Assembly (NCBI RefSeq): GCF_048771995.1
Contig: NC_133064.1
Span: forward strand, 28,127,001 to 28,191,000
DNA length: 64,000 nucleotides
Reading direction: 5' to 3'
Source of the DNA: Taeniopygia guttata
Lineage: Eukaryota; Chordata; Aves; Passeriformes; Estrildidae
Under the pieces are notes generated by a model that was given only the letters and a program-made list of their open reading frames with translations, had not been told where the DNA came from and did no database searches. This document shows, one piece after another, positions 42,171 through 51,847 of the stretch (its first letter is position 1; each line of letters begins with the position of its first letter). The translations under genes and the position numbers were made by a program.

Positions 42171-42428
42171 GTTCTTAATTTTGACCGGTCTCACAAATAG
42201 CTGTGTCGTCTGCAAAATCGGTCCAGATGCTTTTCCTGGTCTCTGGCCAGCAGATAACAGGTGGAGAACACCCAGGGCCCTTGGATTTTCTCCTTTCTGG
42301 GTTGAGTTTGAAGAAGCTTGGTCTCTGCAGGGGTTCAGGCTGTTCTCTTCAGGAGGTTTTCTTCTCGGGCTAGGGTCTGATGTTCAGCACAACTGGTGAG
42401 CTAATGCCTGACCAGGGACCACAAAAGC
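42171..42428 (-). other. P2 leader and primer site region
   Basis: About 258 bases of untranslated leader. TGGTCCCTGGTCAGG begins about 8 bases after the LTR and may be the primer site. I do not recognise the tRNA. Confidence 0.45.
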
Positions 42429-43041
42429 TGTCGGGGTCACTTGGCAAGACCCCAACAGTGTGAAAGTCCTTTTATCCCTAGCCCGGCCGCTGAAGGAAAG
42501 GTCTGGAATGCGTGAAGCCGAGTTTTCAAGGTTGTTTATTTTTTCTTATCTATAATAGTTTCTCTCTGACCTGCCGAGGTTCAGCTAGTACAGAAGCCAT
42601 GGCAGTCTCCTTCCAGCCTGAAGCGTCTCCCACATTATATACCCAAAATTACCTGTACCATGTTTACAGGTCCTGTACCAATACCTAAAATCTTCGTTGG
42701 ACAGTGTGTTCCTATAGACCAGTAGAAAAGTGTCACTATCACACCGAAGCATGAAGGACGAGAACAAGAAGAAGGTTGGGACACGCCCAAATCCCTCCAT
42801 CTTGTCCCCTGAATTACATTCTAAAAACATCCCAAAATTCTACTTTTCCACCCTGTGTCAATTCCTCTATTACACTACTCAAACCCTTTTGTCTTGCAAT
42901 TCCTCTTATAAGGTTGGCAGCCTCTCCCATGGGCTAAAATCGAAGCCACAGGCATTTTTGACTTGATGCCAAGGTTCCTGGGCTCTTTGCCAGGGTCTCG
43001 AGTCATCCAGGGCAGCCAGAGGGATGCTCTGGACTCCGACA
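42429..43041 (-). repeat. LTR-b copy 2 (5' LTR of P2)
   Basis: 613 bp, TGTCGGAGTCC...GTGACCCCGACA on the minus strand. Collinear with copy 1, with scattered substitutions and a 3-6 base indel near 42755. Confidence 0.93.
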
Positions 43042-43126
43042 TTAGCCCTGTGACGGTTTCAAAGCATCCAAGTGAACTTTACTGAACTTCCCCAAGTGCA
43101 GAGATGGAAGTTTTTTCTAGCAATAG
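43042..43126 (+). pseudogene. X3 pol piece 4, integrase core start
   Basis: FQSIQVNFTELPQVQRWK aligns with FSNIQVDFTELPKVGRYK of X4. The catalytic Asp of this motif is Asn here (VNF in place of VDF). It is bounded by P2 on the left and the 3' end of CR1 on the right. Confidence 0.8.
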
Positions 43127-44245
43127 TAGAATTACAGAATCACGTAATCACTAGGTTGGAAGATACCTTCAAGATAATCGAGTTCAGCCCATGCCATAAC
43201 ACCTCAACTAAATCATGGCACTGAGTGCCACATCCAATATTTTTTTAAACACATCCAGGGATGGTGACTCCACCACCTCCCCAGGCAGACCATTCCAGTA
43301 CTTTATCACTCTTTTTGTAAAAAACTTTTCCCTAATATCCAACCTATATTTCCCTTGCTGCAGCTTAAGACTGTGTTCTCTCGTTCTGTCAGTTGCTGCC
43401 TGGAGAAAGAGAGAGACCAACCCCCACCTGACTACAAACACCTTTCAAGAAGTTGTAGAGAGTGATAAGGTCACCTCTGAGTCTCCTTTTCTCAAAACTA
43501 AACAACCCCAGCTCCCTCAGTCATTTGTCATAGGGCTTGTGTTCCAAGCCCCTCACCAGCCTTGTTGTCCTCCTCTGGACAGGCTCAAGCATCTCAATGC
43601 CCTTCCTAAACTGAGGGGCCCAGAACTGGACACAGTTCTCAAGGTGTGGTCTCACCAGTTCCAAGGACAGGGGAAGAATTACCTTCCTGGTCCTGCTGGC
43701 CACACTATTCCTGATACAAGCCAGGATGCCACCTGCCTTCTTGGCCACCAGGGCACACTGCTGGGTCATGTTCAGCTGGCTGTTGACCAGTACCCCCAGG
43801 TCCCTTTCCGCCTGGGCACTGTCCAGCCACACTGTCCTCAGCCTATAACGTTGTAGGGGGTTATTGTGGCGAAAATGAAGGACTCAGCACTTGGACTTAT
43901 TAAACTTCATCTTATTGGACACTGCCCATCCATCCACGCATCCATCCATCTGTTCCAAGTCTCTCTACAAAGCCCTCTTACCTTCCACCAGATCAATACA
44001 CACTCGCAGCTTAGCGTCATCTACAAATTTACTAATGAAAGACTCAATACCCTCATCCATTTCATCAATAAAAATATTGAAAAGAACTGGCCCCAGCACA
44101 GACCCGTGAGGGACACCACTAGTGACTGGCCTCCAGCTGGGATGCAGCACCATTCGCCACCACTCTCTGGGCCCAGCCATCCAGCAAGTGCAGAGTGCTC
44201 CTGTCCAAGCCATGGACTGACAGCTTTTCCAGGAGTATGCTGTGG
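43127..44245 (-). pseudogene. CR1 ORF2 end: RT palm, C-terminal domain and 3' UTR
   Basis: Frame 44213-43965 carries [20 protein letters not shown] and [10 protein letters not shown], the latter holding the RT active site (VDD). Frames 43832-43521 ([21 protein letters not shown]) and 43441-43208 (IREKFFTKRVIKYWNGLPGE) are the well-known CR1 C-terminal region. Frameshifts at 43860-43960 and near 43480 break it. The untranslated end is 43127-43207. Confidence 0.88.
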
Positions 44246-44700
44246 TGATAGTAAAAGGGTTTTAAAATCATGGGGATTTAGGGTTAACAGGAAAATAAGC
44301 TTAGTAGGTCCTGGAAAAATAAATACCTTAAGCACATGAAGAACTAGTACTTGCTAGAACTGCACTATGTAGCTAGTACATGATAAATGATATAACTGTT
44401 AGATGTGACGATTGTTTAGTAATTAAATATAATTACTGTTTAATCAGAAAGAATAATCATGAGAAACTGTGGTCATGGACCTAAGAAAGATCACGATAAA
44501 CTCATGCCAATGTATGCAATAGAACAATATAAGTTTAGTAATTAATGTGTAAGTTATATAACGATAGAATATAAAATACGTTCAGCTTGAAAGCCATGGC
44601 AGAGTCAGATTTGGGTTTGTACCCCGACTCCCAGAGCTCTTAATAAAAGCACCTGCATATAATCATATCCCGTGATAATGTGTGTTTCTGAACGCTAACA
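44246..44700 (+). repeat. LTR-i, solo, inside CR1
   Basis: 455 bp, TGATAGTAAAAGGG...AACGCTAACA, with a perfect 4-bp duplication GTGG (44242-44245 and 44701-44704). It has an AATAAAAGC site at 44642, shortly after TGTACCCCGACTCC. The 4-bp site suggests class I. The CR1 RT frame resumes on both sides. Only copy in the window. Confidence 0.85.
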
Positions 44701-45037
44701 GTGGGAGACAGTGTCAAAGGCCTTGCTAAAGTCCAAATATACAACATCCACAGCCTTTCCTGCATCCACCAGGCAGGTCACTTGGGCATAAAAGGAGACC
44801 GGGTTGGTCAAACATGACCTACCACTCCTAAACCCATGCTGGCTGGTTCTGATATCCTGGCCATCCTGTAAGTGATGCATGATGGCACTCAATATAAAGT
44901 GTTCCATTACCTTACCTGGTACTGAGGTCAGGCTAACTGGTCTATAATTACCAGGATGCTCCATCCCACGCTTTTTATGGATGGACATCACATTGGCCAG
45001 CTTCCAGTCATCTGGAACCTTGCTGGTGAACCAGGAC
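44701..45037 (-). pseudogene. CR1 ORF2 middle: RT fingers and palm
   Basis: The 98-codon frame 44991-44695 carries NYRPVSLTSVPGKVMEHFIL, TSQHGFRSGRSCLTNPVSFY and DVVYLDFSKAFDTVSH, the core RT motifs with the first catalytic Asp. It is cut at the left by LTR-i and at the right by P3. Confidence 0.9.
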
Positions 45038-45349
45038 TGTCGCTGTCAAGGCAGGACCGGAATGAGAAGACTCTGATTCAGAAGGCTGCTGAGAGTAAAA
45101 CTCCGATTTATTCAAAATGCACTGCTCTTTTATACAGAGCTTCACAAAGGTTAAATCCATTGGTCCTAAAGTGAAAACAACCTACAACATTGGTTCAGCG
45201 TGCTTGACACACAGTGATAAAACTTAACTATAAACAATGTGAGAACAAGAGAGATAAAGAATTATTTACATTCCTTCCCAGCTCTTTCCCAGGCTTTTGC
45301 CTGGCTAGAAACTCTCAGTTTCTTTCTTTGACTGAATCTGAGACTTACA
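45038..45349 (-). repeat. LTR-h copy 1 (3' LTR of P3)
   Basis: 312 bp, TGTAAGTCTCAG...GACAGCGACA on the minus strand, with CTTTTATACAG-type promoter bases on the plus strand (read as TATAAAAG) and AATAAATCGG near the 3' end. Confidence 0.9.
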
Positions 45350-46063
45350 TTTCCACCTTTTTGTTTAAAGGAGGCGGTGTTTGTCAGAACACCTTGCAAA
45401 GAAGAGAACAAACACGACTCCGAGGTTCACTAGTTGATAATTCAAAACCCCCACTGGATGTTGGCTCAGAACAGTCAAAGAGATTCCAAGCTTATAATTT
45501 TCAAGGAATCAGTTACCAACTCTAAGATAGTAACAACTCACTGTCAGACTGTCAACGGACTGACAGTCCAACTTGTCAAAACCCATTTCCCAGTGTGAGT
45601 ATGACCTGACAGAAAAGAAGGTATTTACAACACGTGCACATACCCAAATCAGCCAAATTTGAATTTGACAAAATGAGTACACATCTCTTTGCCAGAGCTG
45701 CAAAGCCATTAGGCCTCTGGGATCTGTCCCAGCCACTAAGGTGCAGCAGGTTTGCCTTGATTGGCATTCATCAGAATTAGTTTTGCAAGGTGTGTGCACT
45801 TAATACAAAAACCATGCAAGGCTTTGCCTATGCAATCATGTCCTCAATGGACAGCTTGAGTGATGAAATCGAACTTAGGTCCAAACTACATCCTCAAGGC
45901 TTTCAAAACAATTGAGTGAAACTGAACCAATTCAGAAAGGACCAAATTCACAACACTTGAGAAACCTCTGAAATGCCATGAAATCTCTGAAATGCCATGG
46001 TCACAGCCTTAATTCAATCACTTGGGCTGAGGTTGATTCGTGGCTTCTCAGTACTTTGAGCTG
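45350..46063 (-). pseudogene. P3 pol remnant: integrase fragment
   Basis: Frame 45799-45509 includes PRGLMALQLWQRDVYSF, matching the integrase core start of P1 (LQLWQADVTKYPSF), with the first catalytic Asp retained. Upstream sequence (45800-46050) looks like a decayed zinc-binding domain. The remaining core is missing before the 3' LTR. No function. Confidence 0.6.
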
Positions 46064-47751
46064 TTAGTGAAAACACGCAGCTCTTTTTTTTTTTTTTTTT
46101 TTTGAAGAGCCAGCGAGCCAGCGGTGGACTCTAGGACCCAGCGATGCTTGGCAAGGCGGAGGACCTGGCCCCGTGGGCAAGGCCATGTGTCCCAAACCCA
46201 GCCGGCGGGAGCCAAAACTCTCTGCTGAGCCAATTGTTCCCCAGCCTCTCTTTGGTATTTCCTGGGACCCCTGAACTTGGGATCCCGGGGGCACTCTATG
46301 ACCACTGATAAATGAGTGACCTCTCCCAACCTCATACATCAGTGCACGCCCCCAAGAGATTCCGAGAAACTTAGAAATTCCTCTGAGCTTCTGCCCTTCC
46401 CCCACCCCGCCTAGCCATGGTTTCTTCCACAGCTCTTCGGCATCCCGCTCCGCAAACCACAAGAGCAGGACGCGCAGGGTGCGAGAAGCGGCTGTTTCCT
46501 CAGGAATATAGGATTTCATCCGGGCTCCGAGACTCACTGCACCACCCACGCCCGCCCAATACAAGGGGCTGCTCTCTTGTCCCCGAGTGTCTGTGCTGCT
46601 GCAGAATAAAACCGATCGCTGCACAGCTCCCTGACTTGCGGCCCCACTCCCCTCAGTCCCAGCTCTGAGACGAGCAGCAGTGATGCTGCTGCTGCCCAAG
46701 CCGGTGTCCTCCCCCGCCGGCTCCCCCTCGGAGGGGCAGAGTTCGGTACAGTCTGGAGGGGACGATGGGCTGGACTCATTGTCCAACACGGGGCTCTTGG
46801 CCACCAAATTGCAGGGCGGAACCGCGGCGCCCTGTGGGCGCCCCCCCCCCCCCATCCGTCTCGCGGGGCGGGCGCCGCGACTGCATCTCCCGGCGGGGCC
46901 GGGGGCGGCGGCGGCGGCTGCGGCGGCTCTTCCAGCCGGAACTCAGGAGGCAGCGCCGTGGCTGCGGCTGTTCCTCCCGGGAGTGACGCCAGTGGTTCCA
47001 GGTTGGGCGGAGTCACTGCTGCTGCTGCTGCCGGAGCAGCGGTGGGCGTGACAGTGAATTCCGTTGTCAGCAGGGGTGGCGCCTCCAGCGCGGGAGTCGG
47101 AATTCCTGCGGGTGGCAGTGGGCGTGCCAGGGGATGGACCAAAGGCTGCATCACCGGGTGCGCAGGCTCCATCAGCAAAGGAGTCGGAGGGGCGGCACCC
47201 ACCCCCGCTGCGCCCGGCGCCGCGGGCAGCGCTGGCCCCCCCCGCAAATGCAGTTTGGAAGGAGGGGGGGCAGCGGAGCCGCGGGCGGCGGCGGCTCTCG
47301 CCAGTTCGGGGCCGCCCCGTGCAGGCCATGCATTTTCGGGTGTGCCGAAGCTGGTAGCTGTGGCAAAGGCACCCCGGCCGCCTCGGGAGGGGCGGGCAGT
47401 GTTGGCGGTACCGTGCTCTGGGCAGGGTGTGCCCGCGCACCCAGCCGCCGCGCGGGCTGCGGTGCGGTCCGCCTCCGGGATCCCGAAATTCCTGCCTGTG
47501 TACAAGGTTATGTCGATGCCCGCCCAAATCACAGCCAGGTCAGACGCGCTGGCATTTCCTTCGCACATTCGCGCCATGAGACAGCGTCCAAGGTTGAGCC
47601 AGACCTTACGATCAAAGGGGAACGTGGGATTTACAGAAAATCCCCAGTCCCGGGCCCAACACAAAAGTCTGATCAGGTCCTTCTCAGAGAACCAAGCTCC
47701 GATAAGAGGGATGCTGGCTCACCAGGCAGTCAAGACAGCTTCCTTGACTGC
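46064..47751 (-). pseudogene. P3 gag, matrix remainder and Pro/Ala-rich spacer, frameshifted
   Basis: From the LTR-g2 border leftwards the matrix frame has a TGA at 47721-47719 and then stays open into frame 47664-46534: basic matrix (WARDWGFSVNPTFPFDRKVW) then a long Pro/Ala/Thr-rich spacer. At a run of 13-14 G (plus-strand C run near 46837-46850) the reading frame appears to shift to frame 46855-46064, which continues Gly/Ser-rich and ends in poly-Lys from the A run at 46083-46104. I see no capsid homology region, so the true capsid is probably deleted. Confidence 0.65.
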
Positions 47752-48346
47752 TGTTATGGGTAACAGACATAATTTGCGCCTTTCCTTATATGGAATATAT
47801 AATGTTAAATACTTGTTAGATTTACCTCGTTTGTACTAGCCTCCCCCCCCCTCCCTCCCCCCCCCCTTTTCCTCCCCTCAGAGACCGGGTGTATGTTAAG
47901 AAGCTAATTTACAAGTGAGAAGATACAGGTAGCCAGGCGCCAGACGATGGGCCATGCGAGAGACCCCAGGCGCTGATCATCGCGTGAACAACCCGAGATG
48001 GATATCTTGGAAATCCCCAGACAGATCCATGTGGATTCAACAAACTCCAGACACTGAATTATTAACATATGGACTCTGAATAGAAGAAAGGACTGATTGC
48101 AAAAATCTTGGCCTCAGGCGGAATTATCCCTATAAAACTTGCTTGTGCCAGGATGGAGGTGTGTGGGGCATAGAGGAAAACCTCTCCTGAGGCTGACTTC
48201 TTGTTGCACACCCAGGGCTGACCCCAGGCTTGGCACTGTTTTGGTTTTTTTCTTTTTTTTTTTCCTGTGGCTGGCTAGATAGAATTTGACCGCAAATAAA
48301 ACTGTTTTGTTTTTTAATTTGGCTGAATAAATTTTCATTTATAACA
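47752..48346 (+). repeat. LTR-g copy 2, solo, inside P3 gag start
   Basis: 595 bp, TGTTATGGG...TTTATAACA. It has a 4-bp duplication CTGC (47748-47751 and 48347-48350). Removing the LTR and one CTGC leaves the P3 gag frame continuous across the junction, which supports a 4-bp site. Confidence 0.9.
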
Positions 48347-48368
48347 CTGCCGATGGCTGGTTTCCCAT
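48347..48368 (-). pseudogene. P3 gag start codon and first codons
   Basis: The ATG at 48368-48366 opens MGNQPS, a plausible N-myristoylation signal for matrix, and is cut after seven codons by LTR-g2. The rest of matrix is on the other side of that LTR. Confidence 0.7.
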
Positions 48369-48752
48369 TTTTAGGAAACTTTTCCCTAGCAGATGTCAAC
48401 TTCAAGAGTCCGACAGTCCGCTATTCTAGGGAAAACCCGTCCCGCTCAGTTCCAGGCTCTTAAGAGCCAGTCCACGGTCCAACAGGACCCAGCCTTCTCC
48501 GGAAGGCGTAGACTTCCAGCGTTACCTTTCTTAAGAAGGCAGAGGTGTCCATTCACAGCCTCCAGGCTGTTGGCGTGGAACCGCGCCAGAGGAGACCCCC
48601 TGCAAGACGCTGAGGTTCAGGTCTGCTACCGAGGCCGCAATTCCACTTCAGGTCACCAGACCCTGTCACTTCAGGGCAGGGTGTGACCCCACGTCGGGAG
48701 TCACCAGACCCTGTTTTCAGGGTAAGGTGTCATCACGTCGGCAGTCACCAGA
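48369..48752 (-). other. P3 leader with tandem primer-site segments
   Basis: Starting at the LTR border the minus strand has TCTGGTGACTGCCGACGTGA, then 44 bases later TCTGGTGACTCCCGACGTGG, and 48 bases later TCTGGTGACC. The first is in the primer-site position (48734-48752). The tRNA is not identified by me. The rest of the leader is non-coding. Confidence 0.65.
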
Positions 48753-49064
48753 TGTCGCTGTCGAGGCAGGACCGGAATGAGAAGACTCTGATTCAGAAGG
48801 CTGCTGAGAGTAAAACTCCGCTTTATTCAAAATACACTGCTCTTTTATACAGAGCTTGGCAATGGTTAAATCCATTGGTCCTAAAGTGAAAACAATCTAG
48901 AACATTGGTTCAGAGTGCCTGACGCACAGTGATAGAACTTAACTATAAACAGTGTGAGAACAAGAGAGATAAAGAATTATTTACATTCTTTCCCAGCTCT
49001 TTCCCAGGCTTTTGCCTGGCTAGAAACTCTCAATTTCTTTCTTTGACTGAATCTGAGACCTACA
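48753..49064 (-). repeat. LTR-h copy 2 (5' LTR of P3)
   Basis: 312 bp, TGTAGGTCTCAG...GACAGCGACA. It differs from copy 1 at a modest number of bases (for example ACTTACA against ACCTACA at the U3 start). Confidence 0.92.
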
Positions 49065-49645
49065 CAGGACTGTTGGTAAATGATGGAGAGAGACTTCACA
49101 CGCTCATCTGCCAGCTCCCTCAACACCCTGGGATGGATCCCATCTGGTCCCATAGATTTATGAACATCCAAGTGGCTCAGCAGTTCTCTGACTGCCTCCT
49201 CCTGGATAACAGGGAGACCATTCTGTTCCCTGACACCATCTACCATCACAGGAGGACAGTTGTCCTGAGGACAAGCCATCTTCCTACTAAAGGCTGAGGC
49301 AAAGAAGGCTTTAAGCACTTGTGCCTTCTCCTCATCTGCAGTTACAAAGTTCCCTTCAACATCCAGTAGAGAACAAAGGTTGGTTTTACCCTTCCTTTTG
49401 CTGTTAATATATTTGTAAAACCATTTTTTATTCTTCTTCACAAAAGTTGCTAAATTAAGCTCAAACTGAGCTTTGGCCTCTGTCTTTCTTCTACATGCCA
49501 TAGCAACCCCCTTAAATACTTCCTGAGAGACCTGATCCTCCTTCCAAAGATGATATATCCTCTTTTTATTCCTAAATTCCTTCAAAATGTCATTGTCCAT
49601 CCAGGCTGGACGTTTGCCTCGTTGACCATTTAACTCATTCAGTAG
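49065..49645 (-). pseudogene. CR1 ORF2 5' piece: linker and RT start
   Basis: The open frame 49657-48977 covers WMDNDILKEFRNKKRIYHLW, FYKYINSKRKGKTNLCSLLD and KSMGPDGIHPRVLRELADE, the segment between endonuclease and RT of CR1 ORF2. The last codons before 49064 run into the P3 LTR. The 5' border with X3 integrase lies at about 49645. Confidence 0.88.
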
Positions 49646-50386
49646 AAGCTGTCCCAACTGTTAGAGCTACTGTTAATGTGGTATGTAAGACCCTTTTGGA
49701 ACAAATTTTTCTCAGGTATGGAATGGTTAACAAGATAGACTCAGATAGAGGAACACATTTTATGTCAAGAGTCTTACAGCAAATAACTCAAGCCCAGGGA
49801 ATAGAATAAGAATTACATACCCCGTGGTACCCACAGAGTTTGGGCCGGGTAGGGCGGATGAACCGGACTTTAAAAAGGACTTTAATTAAACTGATGATTG
49901 AAACCCAGATGTCATGGGTAAAGTTTTTGCCTTTGATCCTACTGAGCGTCCGGACACAACCCAGATCAGATCTGGTAGTGTCACCCTATGAAATGATGTT
50001 TGGGTTGCCCTTTTTGACCTGCCAACATGAAACTGCTACTTACAAAGAAGAGGAACTGAGTGTTAGAAAATATGTCACCACAATTGCAAGAACTCTTGAA
50101 AATTTGCAGGTGAAATGGATAATCCCTCAAACCGCACCATTAGAATTTAAGATTCATAGTGTCTACCTGGGAGAATGGGTATTGGTTAAAACATGGAAAG
50201 AACGATCTTTAACTCCACAATAGGAAGGTCCTTTTCAGGTAATGCTGACAACTGAAGCAGCAACCTGGACTAAGGAAAGAGGGTGGATCCACGCCAGCAG
50301 AATCAAAGGACCTGTGGAAAATCCTAAGGAGTGAACTATAACATTGATGCCAGGTGATACAAAATTGACTCTCAAGTGAAGATTGG
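49646..50386 (+). pseudogene. X3 pol piece 5, integrase core and C-terminus
   Basis: VRATVNVVCKTLLEQIF and KIDSDRGTHFMSRVLQQ carry the core with the second catalytic Asp. After a stop (about 49808), frame 49840-50223 has MNRTLKRTLIKLMIETQMSW, SVRTQPRSDLVVSPYEMMFG and LGEWVLVKTWKERSLTPQ (C-terminal domain). A TAG follows, then the terminal ERGWIHASRIKGPVENP. The conserved HTPWYPQSSGRVER-like helix has changes (SLGRVGRM), with the catalytic Glu replaced by Gly. Inactive. Confidence 0.82.
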
Positions 50387-50704
50387 GTGGTGAACTGGGA
50401 TGACCCAAATAATCTCCCAAGGATAACAGACAACTGGGAAGTAAGAAGAAGCTTATATGAGTGGTTTCAAGCACCCCCTAGAGAAACTCTAAGGAAACTC
50501 AGATACCCTCCCTGGGGAGGGATACTTCCTCTTCAAACCAGAGGATCTGGTTTATATAGACCTGAAACCCAGAGAATATTTGCTATAGCTTGTGATTTGT
50601 ATAAAGAAGATAATCCCTTATATCCTGACCTAAGGGTCAAATTGAAGCCACCCTCCATACCTGTGGATGTAACAGCCTGGTCTGAGAGCAAGAAAACTAG
50701 ATAA
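50387..50704 (+). CDS. unrecognised ORF after X3 integrase (105 codons)
   Basis: An open frame MVNWDDPNNLPRITDNWEVR..., ending SESKKTR. It is Trp/Pro/Arg-rich with no membrane segment, signal peptide or known motif. It begins about 60 bases after the end of integrase. A decayed relative lies at the same place in X1 (about 21780-22050). In class I viruses env usually starts near here, so it could be an env leader, but it lacks the expected hydrophobic signal. I do not know its function; whether it is translated is unknown. Confidence 0.4.
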   Translation: MVNWDDPNNLPRITDNWEVRRSLYEWFQAPPRETLRKLRYPPWGGILPLQTRGSGLYRPETQRIFAIACDLYKEDNPLYPDLRVKLKPPSIPVDVTAWSESKKTR

Positions 50705-51020
50705 GTTTCCCAGAATCAGCTTGTGAGTCTTTAGGGAGGTGAAGATAAACAATGGTAGCTTATTATTATAAACAACCTGCAGGTGTTGTTTTCTGACTGT
50801 TTTCTTGTTTTCCTCAAAGATTGTTTATAAGAAAGGTGGTTTTTTAAATTAGCCAATCAGGTGAAATGTATTGATTAATTGACCAATCAGGTCTATCTGT
50901 ATCAGAACAATGTATAAAAGAAGATCTGAAGTAAAGCTGTGCTATGCTGTGCAAACCAGTCTGTGTCATTTCTTACTCAGCAGTGATACATACCCACGCA
51001 CATACTGTGCCTTATAAACC
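50705..51020 (+). other. LTR-like promoter segment, possibly the X3 3' LTR
   Basis: Two CCAAT-type boxes (GCCAATCAGG near 50853 and GACCAATCAGG near 50881) are followed by GTATAAAAGAAG (50911) and then TAAAG and GTGC-rich sequence, the usual arrangement of a class I LTR. I cannot fix its ends and env is absent between integrase and here. Confidence 0.4.
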
Positions 51021-51229
51021 TGTCATGGTTTGGAATGGGAGGAAATCTGGGGAAGTGATGCAAAACTTCCAGCCAGTGGAAATTGCACATGCCTCTATGA
51101 AACACACATGTAAAAGACGAAAGAAACGTGGGAACTTCCTCTTTCCCTTCTTGCCAGGAGCGAGGTAACACGGCTGGGCAGCCCCTGCCATGGGGCCAGG
51201 CCGGCCGGCGCTGCCGCGGGGTTGGGCCC
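51021..51229 (+). repeat. LTR-p fragment (5' part)
   Basis: It begins TGTCATGGTTTGGAATG, similar only in its first 12 bases to LTR-c, and becomes GC-rich. It is interrupted by P4 at 51229. The GC-rich sequence right of P4 (59900-60267) may be its continuation. No second copy. Confidence 0.4.
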
Positions 51230-51847
51230 TGTTATAAATGAAAATTTGCCCAGCCAAACTAATATGAAAAATAAATTATTTATTTTGCAATCAAATTTTA
51301 TCTTAGCCAGCCACAAGGAAAGAACAGAGCCGAGCCCGGGGTCTGCCCTGGGTGTGCAACAAGGAGTCAGCCTCAGCAGAGGTTTTCCTCCATGCCCACA
51401 CACCTCCATCCTGGCACAAGCGACTTTTATAGGGAAAATTCCGCCTGAGGCCAAGATTTTTGCAATCAGTCCTTTCTTCTATTCAGAGTCCATATGTTAA
51501 TAATTCAGTGTCCAGTGTCCAGAGTTGTTGAATCCCGTGATGAAATTTATGGGAACACTGCATTCACATGTATCTGTCCGGGGATCTCCAAGATATCCAT
51601 CTTGGGTCGTTCACGCGATGATCAGCGCCTGGGGTCTCCCGCAGCTTCCAGACATGGCCCATCTCCTGGCGAGCTGTATCTTCTTACTTGTAAATTAGTT
51701 TCCAACATACACCCGGTCTCGGGGGGGGGGGGGGGGGGGGGGGGAGGCTAGTACAAACGAGGTATAAACGAGGTATAATCTAACAAGTATTTAACATTAT
51801 ATATTCCATATAAGGAAAGGCGCAAATTATGTCTATTACCCATAACA
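51230..51847 (-). repeat. LTR-g copy 3 (3' LTR of P4)
   Basis: 618 bp, longer than the others because of a 24-base G run (51721-51744, plus strand). It is preceded on the minus strand by the polypurine tract AGAAGGTGGGGGAT (51848-51861). Confidence 0.92.

Larger units (their letters stand above)
32285..43041 (-). mobile_element. Provirus P2, class II (beta-like) ERV, full length
   Basis: 10.76 kb on the minus strand with LTRs at 42429-43041 (5') and 32285-32901 (3') and a perfect 6-bp duplication TTAGCC (32279-32284 and 43042-43047). Gene order is gag, dUTPase/protease, RT, RNase H, integrase, env, polypurine tract. Two solo LTRs lie inside: LTR-a4 in gag and LTR-m in RT. The LTRs differ at roughly 15 positions plus small indels by eye, so P2 is clearly older than P1. 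All genes are damaged. Confidence 0.93.
45038..49064 (-). mobile_element. Provirus P3, class II ERV with large internal deletion
   Basis: 4.03 kb with LTR-h at both ends (45038-45349 and 48753-49064, 312 bp each) and a perfect 6-bp duplication CAGGAC (45032-45037 and 49065-49070). Both flanks are CR1. On the minus strand the order is LTR, tandem primer-site segments, gag (holding solo LTR-g2), a poly-A-type run, a piece of integrase, then LTR. Capsid-to-RT, most of integrase and env are gone. The integrase remnant (LMALQLWQRDVYSF) is of the P2 type. Confidence 0.93.
43127..49645 (-). mobile_element. CR1 LINE, 5'-truncated, in three pieces
   Basis: A non-LTR retrotransposon with pieces 49645-49065, 45037-44701 and 44245-43127 (minus strand), about 2.0 kb when joined. 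The endonuclease domain is missing, the usual 5' truncation. The 3' end on the plus strand starts AGAATTACAGAATC, the diverged short terminal repeat of CR1. It interrupts the integrase core of X3 and is itself interrupted by P3 and LTR-i. CR1 is the dominant LINE of birds and reptiles. Confidence 0.9.
29351..50703 (+). mobile_element. Class I ERV X3 pol, one gene split into five pieces
   Basis: Pieces 29351-29413, 30824-31435, 31881-32284, 43042-43126 and 49646-50703 follow the order of a single gamma-type pol when aligned with X4 (62430 onward): end of RT connection, RNase H, integrase, then a further ORF. The interruptions are LTR-c3, LTR-q, provirus P2 and CR1. The first three have perfect target duplications. 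The 5' part of pol, gag and any 5' LTR are not found. The left border abuts LTR-n2 of X2. Confidence 0.85.

Noticed and set aside
46083..46104. T run as a LINE or processed-gene poly-A tail
   Set aside because: On the minus strand this A run sits inside P3 between gag and the integrase piece, without a target duplication or a 3' untranslated region of a gene. Slippage or a deletion scar is simpler.
46958..47839. Plus-strand 293-codon frame
   Set aside because: It is antisense to P3 gag matrix and spacer and runs into LTR-g2. Composition artefact of GC-rich DNA.
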